From Arthrobacter methylotrophus (lineage in GTDB: Bacteria > Actinomycetota > Actinomycetes > Actinomycetales > Micrococcaceae): a DNA stretch of 64,000 nucleotides. Shown here one piece after another: positions 18,053 to 26,825 of the stretch. The stretch covers positions 3,224,001-3,288,000 of the forward strand of contig NZ_BAABED010000001.1 in assembly GCF_039539965.1 (NCBI RefSeq). The letters are read 5' to 3'. The position numbers and the translations under genes are program-made. Numbering within the stretch: position 1 is the stretch's first letter; the number at the start of each line of letters is the position of its first letter. The notes beneath the pieces were generated by a model that had not been told where the DNA came from, made no database searches, and saw only the letters and a program-made list of their open reading frames with translations.

Positions 18053-19252
18053 TTAGAGATCCCTGATGGTGCGTAGCGCGGCGGCGGCCAGGACTTGAAT
18101 CGCGAAGCCGAGCGCACGCTCGTCCACGATGAAGTCACCCCGGTGGAGATCGTATTCTTCACCGCCTGGCGTGTGGGTTCCGAGCCGCATCATGGCGCCG
18201 GGCAGGTCAGCCAGGAACCAGGCGAAATCCTCACCACCCATGGACTGCGGCGTCAAGACGACGGCATGCTCGCCGAGTTCGGCACGTGCCGCGGCCTCAA
18301 TGAGGGCGGTTTCGTGTTCCGAGTTGACCACGGGCGGGACGCCGCGCGTGTGCTCAAGGTGGACATCCACCCCGTACGGCGCAGCAACTTGCTGGACGAC
18401 ATCGTCCAACAACTCCCCCGCACTGTGCCAAGCGTCACGGTCCAGGCACCGCATGGTACCCGCCATGTAGCCGCTGGCGGGGATGGCGTTGGGCGCCGAA
18501 CCTGCAGTGATCTGGCCCCAGACCACCGAGACGCCGCTGCGTACATCCACGCGACGCGACAGCACGGCCGGGACATTGACCGCGATCTGGGCCAGCGCGA
18601 AGACGAGGTCCTCAGTCAGGTGCGGACGGGACGTGTGACCACCCCGCCCTGTCAGTTCAATCTTGATGGTGTCCGACGCCGAGGTGATGGCGCCGATGCG
18701 CGTGCCGATCTTGCCCACGTTGATACGCGGATCACAGTGGAGTGCCAGGATCCGCGGAACACCCTGAAGGACCCCCTGTTCGATGCAGGACAACGCCCCG
18801 CCGGGCATGGTTTCCTCCGCCGGCTGGAAGATGATGCGGACCGTGCCGCCCAGCGGGGACTCCTGGTGCATGGCCTGCAGCACCAAGGCGATGCCAAGCA
18901 TGCTGGTGGTGTGGACGTCGTGCCCGCACGCGTGGGTGACACCGTGGTTCTTCGACGCGAAGGGAAGCCCGGTCTCCTCGATGATGGGGAGGGCGTCAAT
19001 GTCTCCGCGCAGCGCGGTGGCGATGGGTCCGTCGCCGACGTCGACCGTCAGCCCTGAGCCTTCGAGCCTGCGGGGCTTCAGCCCCGCAGCTTCGAGCCGT
19101 TCTGCCAGTTTTTCCGTCGTTCGGAATTCCTTGAAGGAAAGTTCCGGGTGCGCATGCAAGTCCCTCCGGAATTCGATGAGTTCCGGCAGGAGGTCTTCAA
19201 GCCACGGCTTCACCACGGGGGTCGGCTCGGTTTCAGTAGTGAAATTGCGCAC
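18053..19252 (-). CDS. M20D-family amidohydrolase (AbgB/HipO-like)
   Basis: 399 residues, a metal-dependent amidohydrolase that cleaves N-acyl or aryl-amide bonds of amino acids. Motifs in order: FRRDLHAHPELSFKEF (about 28-43), GDIDALPI, THACGHDVHTTSML with metal-binding Cys and His, FQPAEETMPGG with the catalytic Glu, LTGRGGHTSRPH in the lid domain, and SMGGEDFAWFL near the end. The GTG at 19252 is fixed by a TAGAGT box six bases upstream (leaderless). The exact substrate (p-aminobenzoyl-glutamate, hippurate or another N-acyl amino acid) cannot be told. Confidence 0.92.
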   Translation of the reverse strand: MRNFTTETEPTPVVKPWLEDLLPELIEFRRDLHAHPELSFKEFRTTEKLAERLEAAGLKPRRLEGSGLTVDVGDGPIATALRGDIDALPIIEETGLPFASKNHGVTHACGHDVHTTSMLGIALVLQAMHQESPLGGTVRIIFQPAEETMPGGALSCIEQGVLQGVPRILALHCDPRINVGKIGTRIGAITSASDTIKIELTGRGGHTSRPHLTEDLVFALAQIAVNVPAVLSRRVDVRSGVSVVWGQITAGSAPNAIPASGYMAGTMRCLDRDAWHSAGELLDDVVQQVAAPYGVDVHLEHTRGVPPVVNSEHETALIEAAARAELGEHAVVLTPQSMGGEDFAWFLADLPGAMMRLGTHTPGGEEYDLHRGDFIVDERALGFAIQVLAAAALRTIRDL

Positions 19253-19258
19253 CCCACA

Positions 19259-19264
19259 ACTCTA
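19259..19264 (-). promoter_or_regulatory. -10 box of leaderless amidohydrolase promoter
   Basis: TAGAGT, six bases before the GTG at 19252; same hexamer as for add and the exonuclease III gene. Confidence 0.6.
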
Positions 19265-19341
19265 GTCATCCGCGCCCCCCGAGTAACGAAAGAGGTCTCT
19301 TGGTTACGGACGACGCCCCCAGCACTTGGGCTAGAGCCGAG

Positions 19342-20475
19342 CTAGAGAACGTCAGTGTCCCCGCTTGCCTTGAGCGCGTCCACCGCGCCCTTGACCCGCT
19401 GCGCATGCTCCTTGGTGGTGACCAGCAAAGCATCCGGCGTGTCCACGATCACAACGTCCTTGATGCCGATGAGCGCGATCACGCGCTTGGTATCGGAAAC
19501 AACCACGCCGCTCGCGTTCTCGGTGAAGACGCGCGCACCTTCGCCGAGAACCGTCACTTCGTCGACGTCGCCGGCGTTGTTGAGGCGACCGATCGCGGCG
19601 AAGTCTCCGACGTCATCCCACCGGAAAGTACCGGGCACGACGGCGACATCCCCCGCCGCCGCGGCGGGTTCTGCCACCGCATAATCAATGGCGATCTTAG
19701 GCAGGGTAGGCCACACCCGGGCCGTTACCTCGTCGCGTTCCGGAGTGTCCCAGGCATCCGCGATTTCCTGCAGCCCGGCAAACAGGACCGGCTGGTTCGC
19801 TTCAAGGTGCTTGAGCATGAGGGCAACGGGCGCGACAAACATTCCGGCATTCCAGACGTAGTCGCCGGTCTCCAGGTACTTCTTGGCGATGTCCTCGCTT
19901 GGCTTCTCGACGAATTCCACGACGGCATGCGCGTTCGGTGCATCGTCGATATTGAGCAAATTGCCGGTGCGGATGTAGCCGAACCCGGTGGAGGGATGCG
20001 TGGGCTTGATGCCGATCGTAACTATCTTTCCCGCGGCCGCGGTGTGGATAGCCTCTCGCACCGTCTCCTGGAACAGGTTGTCCGGGCTGATGACATGGTC
20101 CGCGGCGAAGGAACCCATGATGGTGTCCGGGTCGCGACGGTGCAGGATGGCGGCGGCGAGACCGATGGCCGCTCCTGAGTCTTTGGGTTCGCTTTCGAGG
20201 ACCAGCTCATCGTCGCCCACTTCGGGAAGCTGACGGCAGACGGCTGCACGATGCGCCACACCTGTGACCACCAGGACCCGATTGCCGGCCAACGGCTCCA
20301 AGCGGTCATACGTCGCCCGGAGAAGGGTGCTCCCCGAACCCGTGAGGTCGTGCAGGAATTTGGGCGCAGCGGCACGCGACAGCGGCCATAGGCGCGTGCC
20401 CACTCCGCCGGCCGGAATGACCGCGTGGAAGTGGCGCATTGGCGATTCGCGGCTTACCGCGTTGTCTATACTCAC
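19342..20475 (-). CDS. manC: Mannose-1-phosphate guanylyltransferase
   Basis: 377 residues, making GDP-mannose from mannose-1-phosphate and GTP for glycan synthesis. The nucleotidyltransferase signature IPAGGVGTRLWPLSR lies at about residues 20-34, followed by LVLESEPKDSGAAIGLAA and TGFGYIRTG, VEFVEKPS, YVWNAGMF and TFRWDDVGDFA. The GTG at 20475 is chosen over the ATG twelve codons later (20439) because TATGGT stands six bases upstream of the GTG, giving a leaderless start. There is no phosphomannose isomerase domain at the C-terminus. Confidence 0.94.
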   Translation of the reverse strand: MSIDNAVSRESPMRHFHAVIPAGGVGTRLWPLSRAAAPKFLHDLTGSGSTLLRATYDRLEPLAGNRVLVVTGVAHRAAVCRQLPEVGDDELVLESEPKDSGAAIGLAAAILHRRDPDTIMGSFAADHVISPDNLFQETVREAIHTAAAGKIVTIGIKPTHPSTGFGYIRTGNLLNIDDAPNAHAVVEFVEKPSEDIAKKYLETGDYVWNAGMFVAPVALMLKHLEANQPVLFAGLQEIADAWDTPERDEVTARVWPTLPKIAIDYAVAEPAAAAGDVAVVPGTFRWDDVGDFAAIGRLNNAGDVDEVTVLGEGARVFTENASGVVVSDTKRVIALIGIKDVVIVDTPDALLVTTKEHAQRVKGAVDALKASGDTDVL

Positions 20476-20481
20476 CGCAAC

Positions 20482-20487
20482 ACCATA
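20482..20487 (-). promoter_or_regulatory. -10 box of leaderless manC promoter
   Basis: TATGGT, six bases before the GTG at 20475. It decides between two possible start codons. Confidence 0.6.
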
Positions 20488-20560
20488 TCGGACACCCGCG
20501 CAAGTCCCACTTTGTGGTCTTCGTCTCACCCTTGCGGCGAAAAGCGCGGAATTCAGGCAA

Positions 20561-20631
20561 ACACCCGCCATCTCGTTACGGGAAGGCGGGTGTAAATTGA
20601 ATAAGCTGTGAGCGAAGCCTAGATTTAGGCT
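20561..20631. promoter_or_regulatory. Two inverted repeats upstream of sdhC
   Basis: ACACCCGCC pairs with GGCGGGTGT (20561-20569 and 20585-20593), and AGCCTA with TAGGCT (20616-20621 and 20626-20631). They lie in the 238-base manC-sdhC divergent region, about 80-150 bases before the sdhC start. Possible operator sites; no regulator can be named. Confidence 0.4.
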
Positions 20632-20713
20632 GAGCTACGAGTGCTCTCGCAGCTGGCGTTTCCCCCGCATGGATCCCGTGCCAGCGCCGCTGTGTTGCAG
20701 GAAGGTTTATTCA

Positions 20714-21094
20714 GTGCCGACAAAACCAGCTGGCACCTTGTACCGCGGCCGTGAAGGCATGTGGTCCTGGGTTGGACACCGCATTACCGGTGTTGTGATC
20801 TTTTTCTTCTTGTTGGTCCATGTGCTGGACACCTCATTGGTGCGTGTGTCCCCGGAGGCCTACACGGCTGTTATCGGCGCCTACAAGAACCCCCTCATGG
20901 CCCTGGGCGAAACGGGCCTCGTCGCAGCGATCGTCTTCCACGCCTTCAATGGCCTGCGAGTGATCGCCATTGACTTCTGGAAGAAGGGCGCCAAGTACCA
21001 GCGTCAATTGCTGTGGACCGTCCTCGTATTGTGGCTGGTCGTTTTCGGGGCCTTCGCCATCCGCCACCTGTCCCTCGCTCTGGGAGGCCACTAA
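20714..21094 (+). CDS. sdhC: Succinate dehydrogenase cytochrome b556 subunit SdhC
   Basis: 126 residues, membrane anchor of complex II. The GTG at 20714 is used because AGGAAGG lies eight bases upstream; the frame is open for 15 codons before it. Three membrane helices are seen, and the first carries the signature SWVGHRITGVVIFFFLLVHVLD with the quinone-site Ser/Arg and a haem-ligand His. Start of the sdhCDAB operon, separated from sdhD by three bases. Confidence 0.95.
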   Translation: MPTKPAGTLYRGREGMWSWVGHRITGVVIFFFLLVHVLDTSLVRVSPEAYTAVIGAYKNPLMALGETGLVAAIVFHAFNGLRVIAIDFWKKGAKYQRQLLWTVLVLWLVVFGAFAIRHLSLALGGH

Positions 21095-21097
21095 GCC

Positions 21098-21562
21098 ATG
21101 AGTACTGAGATTCAGAACCCACGCAGTGGAAAGATCGCGCCCAAGTACCGTCGCGGCGCGGGTTCCAAGGGCAACTTCGAAATGTTCGCCTGGCTGTTCA
21201 TGCGGCTCTCCGGCGTCGTGCTGGTGGTGCTGATCTTCGGCCACCTCTTCGTTAACCTGATGGTGGGCGAGGGCATCCACGGCATCGACTTCGGCTTCGT
21301 GGCCGGCAAATGGGCCGATCCGTTCTGGCAGTTCTGGGATCTGGCCATGTTGTGGCTCGCCATGTTGCACGGCACCAACGGCGTCCGCACCATCATCAAC
21401 GACTACGCCGAGAAGGACGCCACGCGATTGTGGCTCAAGGTGGTCCTGTACGCGGCCTCGGTCGTCATCATCGTTCTGGGCACCCTGGTGATCTTCACGT
21501 TCAACCCGTGCCCCGTCGTCAACGGCGTTCAGCTGCCGGGCGGGTTCTGCCCGTTGCCGTAG
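21098..21562 (+). CDS. sdhD: Succinate dehydrogenase membrane subunit SdhD
   Basis: 154 residues with three membrane helices. The first holds FAWLFMRLSGVVLVVLIFGH, with the Arg and His expected of a haem-b anchor subunit, and the second holds the MLHGTNGVRTIINDY motif. A basic N-terminal tail precedes them. About 90 bases follow before sdhA. Confidence 0.94.
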   Translation: MSTEIQNPRSGKIAPKYRRGAGSKGNFEMFAWLFMRLSGVVLVVLIFGHLFVNLMVGEGIHGIDFGFVAGKWADPFWQFWDLAMLWLAMLHGTNGVRTIINDYAEKDATRLWLKVVLYAASVVIIVLGTLVIFTFNPCPVVNGVQLPGGFCPLP

Positions 21563-21655
21563 CGGCTTCGCTGCACCACCGGGAATCTCCGGCGGTGCGT
21601 AACACGCGGAGCAGGCTCCGCCGACCATCTGACTTAGAGAGAAAGAGCATCTGGT

Positions 21656-23455
21656 ATGCAGGTCCATAAGTACGACGTCGTTATTGTCGGTGCCGGCGGC
21701 GCCGGCATGCGCGCCGCGATCGAATCCGGTCAGCGCGCACGCACTGCAGTACTGACCAAGCTCTACCCCACCCGTTCCCACACAGGCGCGGCCCAAGGCG
21801 GCATGTGTGCAGCTTTGGCCAACGTCGAAGAGGACAACTGGGAGTGGCACACGTTCGACACCATCAAGGGCGGCGACTACCTGGTTGACCAGGATGCAGC
21901 CGAGGTCATGGCAAAAGAAGCCATCGACGCCGTGCTGGACTTGGAAAAGATGGGACTGCCGTTCAACCGGACCCCCGAAGGCCGCATTGACCAGCGCCGT
22001 TTCGGTGGCCACACCCGTGACCACGGCAAGGCTCCCGTCCGTCGCGCCTGCTACGCAGCAGACCGCACTGGGCACATGATCCTGCAGACGCTGTACCAAA
22101 ACTGCGTCAAGCACAATGTTGAGTTCTACAACGAGTACTACGTCCTGGACCTGCTGACCGTCGAAGAAGACGCCGTCCGCGAAGACGGCACACCGTACAA
22201 GCAGAAGCGCGTTGCCGGCGTCGTGTCCTACGACCTGGCCTCGGGCGAATTGCACGTGTTCCACGCAAAGTCCGTGGTATTCGCCTCGGGAGGCGCAGGA
22301 AAGGTCTTCAAGACGACTTCCAACGCCCACACCCTGACCGGTGACGGCATGGGCATCGCCTTCCGCCGCGGAATTCCGCTGGAGGACATGGAATTCTTCC
22401 AGTTCCACCCGACCGGCTTGGCAGGCTTGGGCATCCTCCTTTCGGAAGCTGCCCGCGGTGAAGGCGCGATCCTCCGGAACTCGGAGGGTGAACGCTTCAT
22501 GGAACGCTACGCCCCCACTATCAAGGACCTCGCGCCCCGCGACATCGTGGCCCGCTCCATGGCAAACGAAGTCCGTGAAGGACGCGGCTGCGGGCCGAAC
22601 AAGGACTACGTCCTTCTTGACCTGACGCACCTCGAGCCAGCTCACATTGACGCGAAGCTTCCGGACATTACCGAATTCGCACGCACTTACCTCGGCGTCG
22701 AGCCGTACACGGAACCGGTTCCCGTGTTCCCGACGGCGCACTACGCCATGGGCGGCATACCAACCAACATCACCACGGAGGTCCTGCAGGACAACGACAC
22801 GATCGTGCCGGGCCTGTACGCGGCCGGTGAGGTTGCTTGCGTCTCCGTGCACGGTTCCAACCGCCTGGGTACCAACTCACTGCTGGACATCAACGTCTTC
22901 GGCAAGCGCGCCGGCATCGCCGCTGCCGAATACGCCAAGACTGCTGACTTCGTGGAACTCCCGGAAGACCCGGAGGCATACACGCTGGATCTGCTGAACC
23001 ACGTCCGCACTGCCGACGGCGGCGAAAGGGTTGCCGCGATCCGCAAGGAACTTCAGGACACCATGGATGCCAACATGCAGGTGTTCCGTACGGCGGACAC
23101 CCTGAACCAGGTGCTCAAGGACATCGCGTCCCTCGAAGAGCGCTACCAGCGCATCAGCGTCCAGGACAAGGGAAAGCGTTTCAACCTTGACTTGCTCGAA
23201 GCGGTGGAGCTGGGCTTCCTGCTGGAACTGGCCAAGGTCATGACAGTTGCTGCCCTGCACCGGGAGGAGTCCCGTGGAGGCCACTTCCGGGAGGACTTCC
23301 CGGAGCGCGACGACGAAAAATTCATGAAGCACTCCATGGCGTATAAGGATGAGCACGCCCCAGCGGACGGATCTGCGGAAGCAATCGCGGGCATCCGACT
23401 TGGCACCAAGCCTGTCGTCTTTACGCGCTACGAGCCGATGGTGAGGAAGTACTAA
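21656..23455 (+). CDS. sdhA: Succinate dehydrogenase flavoprotein subunit SdhA
   Basis: 599 residues. It oxidises succinate to fumarate with covalently bound FAD. The FAD fold opens with VVIVGAGGAGMRAAIE; the FAD-linking His lies in PTRSHTGAAQGG. Further motifs are GGHTRDHGKAPVRRACY at the active site, EFFQFHPTGLAG, HYAMGGI and VSVHGSNRLGTNSLLD. Full length. The stop is one base from the sdhB ATG, so the two soluble subunits are made together. Confidence 0.98.
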   Translation: MQVHKYDVVIVGAGGAGMRAAIESGQRARTAVLTKLYPTRSHTGAAQGGMCAALANVEEDNWEWHTFDTIKGGDYLVDQDAAEVMAKEAIDAVLDLEKMGLPFNRTPEGRIDQRRFGGHTRDHGKAPVRRACYAADRTGHMILQTLYQNCVKHNVEFYNEYYVLDLLTVEEDAVREDGTPYKQKRVAGVVSYDLASGELHVFHAKSVVFASGGAGKVFKTTSNAHTLTGDGMGIAFRRGIPLEDMEFFQFHPTGLAGLGILLSEAARGEGAILRNSEGERFMERYAPTIKDLAPRDIVARSMANEVREGRGCGPNKDYVLLDLTHLEPAHIDAKLPDITEFARTYLGVEPYTEPVPVFPTAHYAMGGIPTNITTEVLQDNDTIVPGLYAAGEVACVSVHGSNRLGTNSLLDINVFGKRAGIAAAEYAKTADFVELPEDPEAYTLDLLNHVRTADGGERVAAIRKELQDTMDANMQVFRTADTLNQVLKDIASLEERYQRISVQDKGKRFNLDLLEAVELGFLLELAKVMTVAALHREESRGGHFREDFPERDDEKFMKHSMAYKDEHAPADGSAEAIAGIRLGTKPVVFTRYEPMVRKY

Positions 23456-23456
23456 G

Positions 23457-24239
23457 ATGTCTGCTGAACTTGCTGAGCCAGCATCCAAGATCGAGCTGCC
23501 CGCGCACATTGGTGGTGGTGGGGAAATTCCCACCTTCAACATCACCTTGCGAGTACGGCGCTACAATCCCGAGGTCTCGGAAGAGCCCGTATGGGAAGAC
23601 CACCAGCTCACGATGTACGGCACCGACCGCGTGCTGGACGCCCTGCACAAGGTCAAGTGGGAAATCGACGGCTCGCTGTCCTTCCGCCGTTCCTGTGCAC
23701 ACGGTGTGTGCGGCTCCGACGCTATGCGCATCAACGGCCGTAACCGCCTCGCCTGCAAGACCCTGCTGAAGGACTTGGACACGTCCAAGCCCATCACCGT
23801 TGAACCGATCAAGGGCCTCCCGGTGGAGAAGGACCTGATCGTGGACATGGAGCCGTTCTTCCAGTCCTTCCGCGAGGTCATGCCCTTCCTGATCAACAAG
23901 GGCCACGAGCCCACCAAGGAACGCCTGCAGTCCGTCGAGGACCGTGAACGCTTTGACGACACCACCAAGTGCATCCTGTGCGCTGCGTGCACCTCGTCGT
24001 GCCCTGTGTTCTGGACCGACGGGCAGTACTTCGGGCCGGCCGCCATTGTGAACGCGCACCGCTTCATCTTCGATTCCCGCGACGATGCCGGCGACATGCG
24101 CTTGGAGATCCTCAACGACAAGGAAGGCGTGTGGCGCTGCCGCACCACCTTCAACTGCACGGAGGCTTGCCCGCGTGGCATCCAGGTGACCCAGGCCATC
24201 GCCGAAGTCAAGCAAGCCATCCTGGCACGCAAGATCTAG
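23457..24239 (+). CDS. sdhB: Succinate dehydrogenase iron-sulfur subunit SdhB
   Basis: 260 residues, carrying electrons from FAD to quinone. The [2Fe-2S] ligands lie in RRSCAHGVCGSDAM and the Cys of NRLAC; the [4Fe-4S] and [3Fe-4S] ligands lie in CILCAACTSSCP and CTEACPRGI. The N-terminal 20 residues are an extra polar tail. A strong terminator hairpin follows within 20 bases, ending the operon. Confidence 0.98.
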   Translation: MSAELAEPASKIELPAHIGGGGEIPTFNITLRVRRYNPEVSEEPVWEDHQLTMYGTDRVLDALHKVKWEIDGSLSFRRSCAHGVCGSDAMRINGRNRLACKTLLKDLDTSKPITVEPIKGLPVEKDLIVDMEPFFQSFREVMPFLINKGHEPTKERLQSVEDRERFDDTTKCILCAACTSSCPVFWTDGQYFGPAAIVNAHRFIFDSRDDAGDMRLEILNDKEGVWRCRTTFNCTEACPRGIQVTQAIAEVKQAILARKI

Positions 24240-24255
24240 TTTCCGAAGTTAAAGC

Positions 24256-24302
24256 ACGACGACGGCGCCGCCCACCGCTTTGGTAGGGGGCGCCGTCGTC
24301 GT
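24256..24302 (+). terminator. sdhCDAB terminator
   Basis: A perfect 14-bp stem (ACGACGACGGCGCC with GGCGCCGTCGTCGT) and a 19-base loop, then GTTTG. GC-rich stem with a short U run. Confidence 0.85.
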
Positions 24303-24322
24303 TTGAAGTGGAAGGCAAGCAC

Positions 24323-25087
24323 ATGACAACGTCCGTTAAGGTCAACTTCGAGGGCACCACCGGGGAAATGCTCTCGGGGTTGCTGGACGTGCCTGAAGGC
24401 CCGGTCCGCGGCTGGGGTGTGTTCTCCCACGGTTTCACCCTGGGGAAGGACAGTCCGGCCGCCGCGCGGATCTGCAAGGGCTTGGCAGCTGCCGGCGTAG
24501 GGATGCTCCGCTTCGACAACGTCGGGCTGGGCGGCTCGGGCGGGGAATGGTCTCAAGGGTCGTTCAGCCATAAGGTTGCCGACACCGTGCGCGCCACCGA
24601 GTTCATGCGGTCCGAAGGCAAGACGATTTCCCTGCTTGTCGGCCATTCCTTCGGCGGAGCGGCCGTCTTGGCCGCCGCGCGGGACATCCCGGAACTCCAT
24701 GCGGTGGCGACCGTCGGCGCGCCCTTCTCGCCCAAGCACGTTGAGCACGTCTTTGACTCAGCAATGGACAAGATCCTCAGCGAAGGAAGCGCGGAGGTCG
24801 ATTTGGGCGGCAAGCGCGTCGAGATCCGCCGCCACTTCGTGGAAGATCTCCAGAACGCGGACCTCAGCGATTGCATCCGGACCCTGCACAAGCCCCTCAT
24901 GGTGCTGCACTCCCCCACCGACAACACGGTGGGCATCGAAAACGCCAGCACCATCTTTCAAACGGCCCGGCACCCGCGCAGCTTCGTGTCACTCGAAGGC
25001 AGCGATCACCTGTTGACAGGCAAGGGCCAGGCGGCACGGGTAGCCAAAATCATTTCGGCGTGGGCAGGTCAGTACCTCGGCGACTAG
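24323..25087 (+). CDS. Alpha/beta hydrolase family protein
   Basis: 254 residues from the ATG at 24323 (GGAAGG upstream), rather than an earlier in-frame start at 24308. Typical alpha/beta hydrolase order: VFSHGFT near the oxyanion hole, the nucleophile elbow GHSFGG (Ser about 108), an acidic residue in HSPTDNTVG and the His of EGSDHLL. A small lid region lies between them. It resembles the OsmC-linked and YqkD-like hydrolases of Actinobacteria; substrate not known. It converges with the YihY gene, and the two stop codons overlap. Confidence 0.88.
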   Translation: MTTSVKVNFEGTTGEMLSGLLDVPEGPVRGWGVFSHGFTLGKDSPAAARICKGLAAAGVGMLRFDNVGLGGSGGEWSQGSFSHKVADTVRATEFMRSEGKTISLLVGHSFGGAAVLAAARDIPELHAVATVGAPFSPKHVEHVFDSAMDKILSEGSAEVDLGGKRVEIRRHFVEDLQNADLSDCIRTLHKPLMVLHSPTDNTVGIENASTIFQTARHPRSFVSLEGSDHLLTGKGQAARVAKIISAWAGQYLGD

Positions 25088-26184
25088 GCCTTATGTGCCT
25101 TTGGCGGGGAAGGTTTCGTGGGGAAGGAATGGGGCGCAGGGTGCCGTGATCCGAGAGCCGGCTTGCGATGTGGCCCTTGCCCCTCATCTGATTCCCTGAT
25201 GGCCGCCCATGCAGCGGAGACCAAGTAGACCTGGCTGACCAGGTTGAACCAAATGAGAAGACCGATGATGATGGCAAATGAGGCCAGAAGGGGATTCCGT
25301 CCGGCATTCGCCAGCAACTCGGTGCTGAAAATCTGGAGAATGGTGGTCCCGATACCGGCCAGCACTGTCCCTTCGAATAACGCTCGACGGCGAAGCTTCA
25401 GCCGGCCTGCGAAGCGGAACATGATAACCGCCGTCGCCCAATTGAGGACCAGTGGAACGGCCGTGCGGACGAGCCAAGTGACGGGGCCGCCCACGGCGTC
25501 AGCCAAGCCGAGCCGTTCGATGATCCATCCGGTCGCCGTCCCGAACACCAGCGAAACACCGGCACTGACCACCAAGGCGACGCCCAGCAGCAGGAGGGTA
25601 CCGGCGTCGCGGGCCTTCATCAGCAGCGGGTTCTCTTGGAGGGGGTCCAGCCCCAAAACGCCGCGAAGACCTTGCCGGATTCCGGCGATCCAGCCGAGCG
25701 CGGAAAACACCGTCACGACGGCGGCAATGGCAGCTGTCCAGCCAAGGCCTGTGGGATTCAAGAGATCATGCGGATCTACCAGTCCGTTGCCTCCTCTGGT
25801 TTTCAGGAGCCCGGGAGCCGATGTAGCGACGCTCGAGACAATTGAATCAACCAGTTGGGGTTGCCCGCTGAGAACCAAGCCGGCCACGGCGAATCCCGTG
25901 GCCAGCAGACCTGTGATGGAGAAGAACATCGTGAAGCCTATGCCCGCGCTCAACAGCGGGCCATTGTGCAGGTTATAAAGATTAAACGCCCGCATGGGCC
26001 GGAAATTGCTCAGCCGGGCGAGGGCAAGGTTGATGAATGCCGGTATTTTGGCGCCACCATTGCCTGAGCGGCGAGCCTTTCCCCATTCCACCTGCCGCTG
26101 AATGAGCTGCAGCCTGAGCTGCGCCCCTTCAGTGGGTAGGGGCGGTCTAGCCGCTTGCTGCCGATCGGGGTGCGTTGCTTTCAC
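25084..26184 (-). CDS. YihY/BrkB family membrane protein
   Basis: 366 residues from the GTG at 26184; other starts inside the first 60 codons are possible because no ribosome site is clear. A basic N-terminal region is followed by about six membrane helices with the family motifs GPLLSAGIGFTMFFSITGLL, GWIAGIRQGLRGVLG and RRALFEGTVLAGIGTTILQ. YihY proteins were once called ribonuclease BN; that assignment was an error, and the role is now uncertain. Last gene of the trpS-2H-yihY string, overlapping the 2H gene by 38 bases. Confidence 0.88.
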   Translation of the reverse strand: MKATHPDRQQAARPPLPTEGAQLRLQLIQRQVEWGKARRSGNGGAKIPAFINLALARLSNFRPMRAFNLYNLHNGPLLSAGIGFTMFFSITGLLATGFAVAGLVLSGQPQLVDSIVSSVATSAPGLLKTRGGNGLVDPHDLLNPTGLGWTAAIAAVVTVFSALGWIAGIRQGLRGVLGLDPLQENPLLMKARDAGTLLLLGVALVVSAGVSLVFGTATGWIIERLGLADAVGGPVTWLVRTAVPLVLNWATAVIMFRFAGRLKLRRRALFEGTVLAGIGTTILQIFSTELLANAGRNPLLASFAIIIGLLIWFNLVSQVYLVSAAWAAIRESDEGQGPHRKPALGSRHPAPHSFPTKPSPPKAHKA

Positions 26185-26821
26185 GTGGTTGGTCTGTGTC
26201 GCCGCCAAAGTCGAGCTCTTCCCGTAGCTGCCAGATGCCATTGTCGTCGTGCTCGTAAAGTCCCATGCTAACCACAGGGAAGGTGGCGGTGTAGTTCTTG
26301 AGCGCCGTTTCGGCTTCGTCAAGACTTTCGGGTGCGACGTCGTGGGCTACCGTCACGTGCGGGTGGTAGGGGAACGGAAGATCGCGTGCCAACGGGCCGC
26401 TTTGCAACTGTTCGTGCAATCCCACGCACTCGGCAAATCCATCTTCGACGTTCACGAATACCACCGGTGACACCGGCCGGAAGGAACCTGTACCGGAAAT
26501 CGTGATCTTGAATGGTGCCTGCCGGCGGGCAACGTCCCGGACATGCTCCCGCGTGGCTTCCCAGTCCCGGGCGGGCGTAGTGGTGACGAGGGTGATATGG
26601 GCAGGAATGACCTCGGCCATAGGGTCCCCAAAGGAGGCACGCCATTGTTGTAGTTCCCGGGCCACCTCCTGGGGGAAGCCCAGGATGACGCCCACGCACA
26701 GGCTGTCGCTGCTCGCGCTGTCGGCCTCGTGTGCAGCCGAATCCGTGCGGGCATCAGTGACCTGGCCAGCGCCCCTTGGAAGGGAGCCGACCCGGACGCT
26801 GAGCTTGCCAGCAGCGCACAT
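26147..26821 (-). CDS. 2'-5' RNA ligase/2H phosphoesterase family protein
   Basis: 224 residues from the ATG at 26821, five bases after the trpS stop. The two hallmark HxT motifs of 2H phosphoesterases are present (AHITLV and PHVTVA), about 110 residues apart, giving the two-lobed LigT fold. The first 35 residues are polar and not part of the fold, so a later start is possible. Bacterial members hydrolyse 2',3'-cyclic phosphates or ligate RNA halves in vitro. The neighbouring tRNA ligase gene trpS is suggestive only. Confidence 0.87.
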   Translation of the reverse strand: MCAAGKLSVRVGSLPRGAGQVTDARTDSAAHEADSASSDSLCVGVILGFPQEVARELQQWRASFGDPMAEVIPAHITLVTTTPARDWEATREHVRDVARRQAPFKITISGTGSFRPVSPVVFVNVEDGFAECVGLHEQLQSGPLARDLPFPYHPHVTVAHDVAPESLDEAETALKNYTATFPVVSMGLYEHDDNGIWQLREELDFGGDTDQPRESNAPRSAASG

Positions 26822-26825
26822 GTGC

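Noticed and set aside
20834-22852. A 672-codon open frame antisense to sdhC, sdhD and sdhA
   Set aside because: It is a high-GC shadow of the sdh genes: no ribosome site, poor residue composition and no domain, while the sense strand has full, motif-bearing genes.
25084-26184. Ribonuclease BN
   Set aside because: Older annotation of YihY proteins. The sequence is a multi-helix membrane protein without nuclease motifs.
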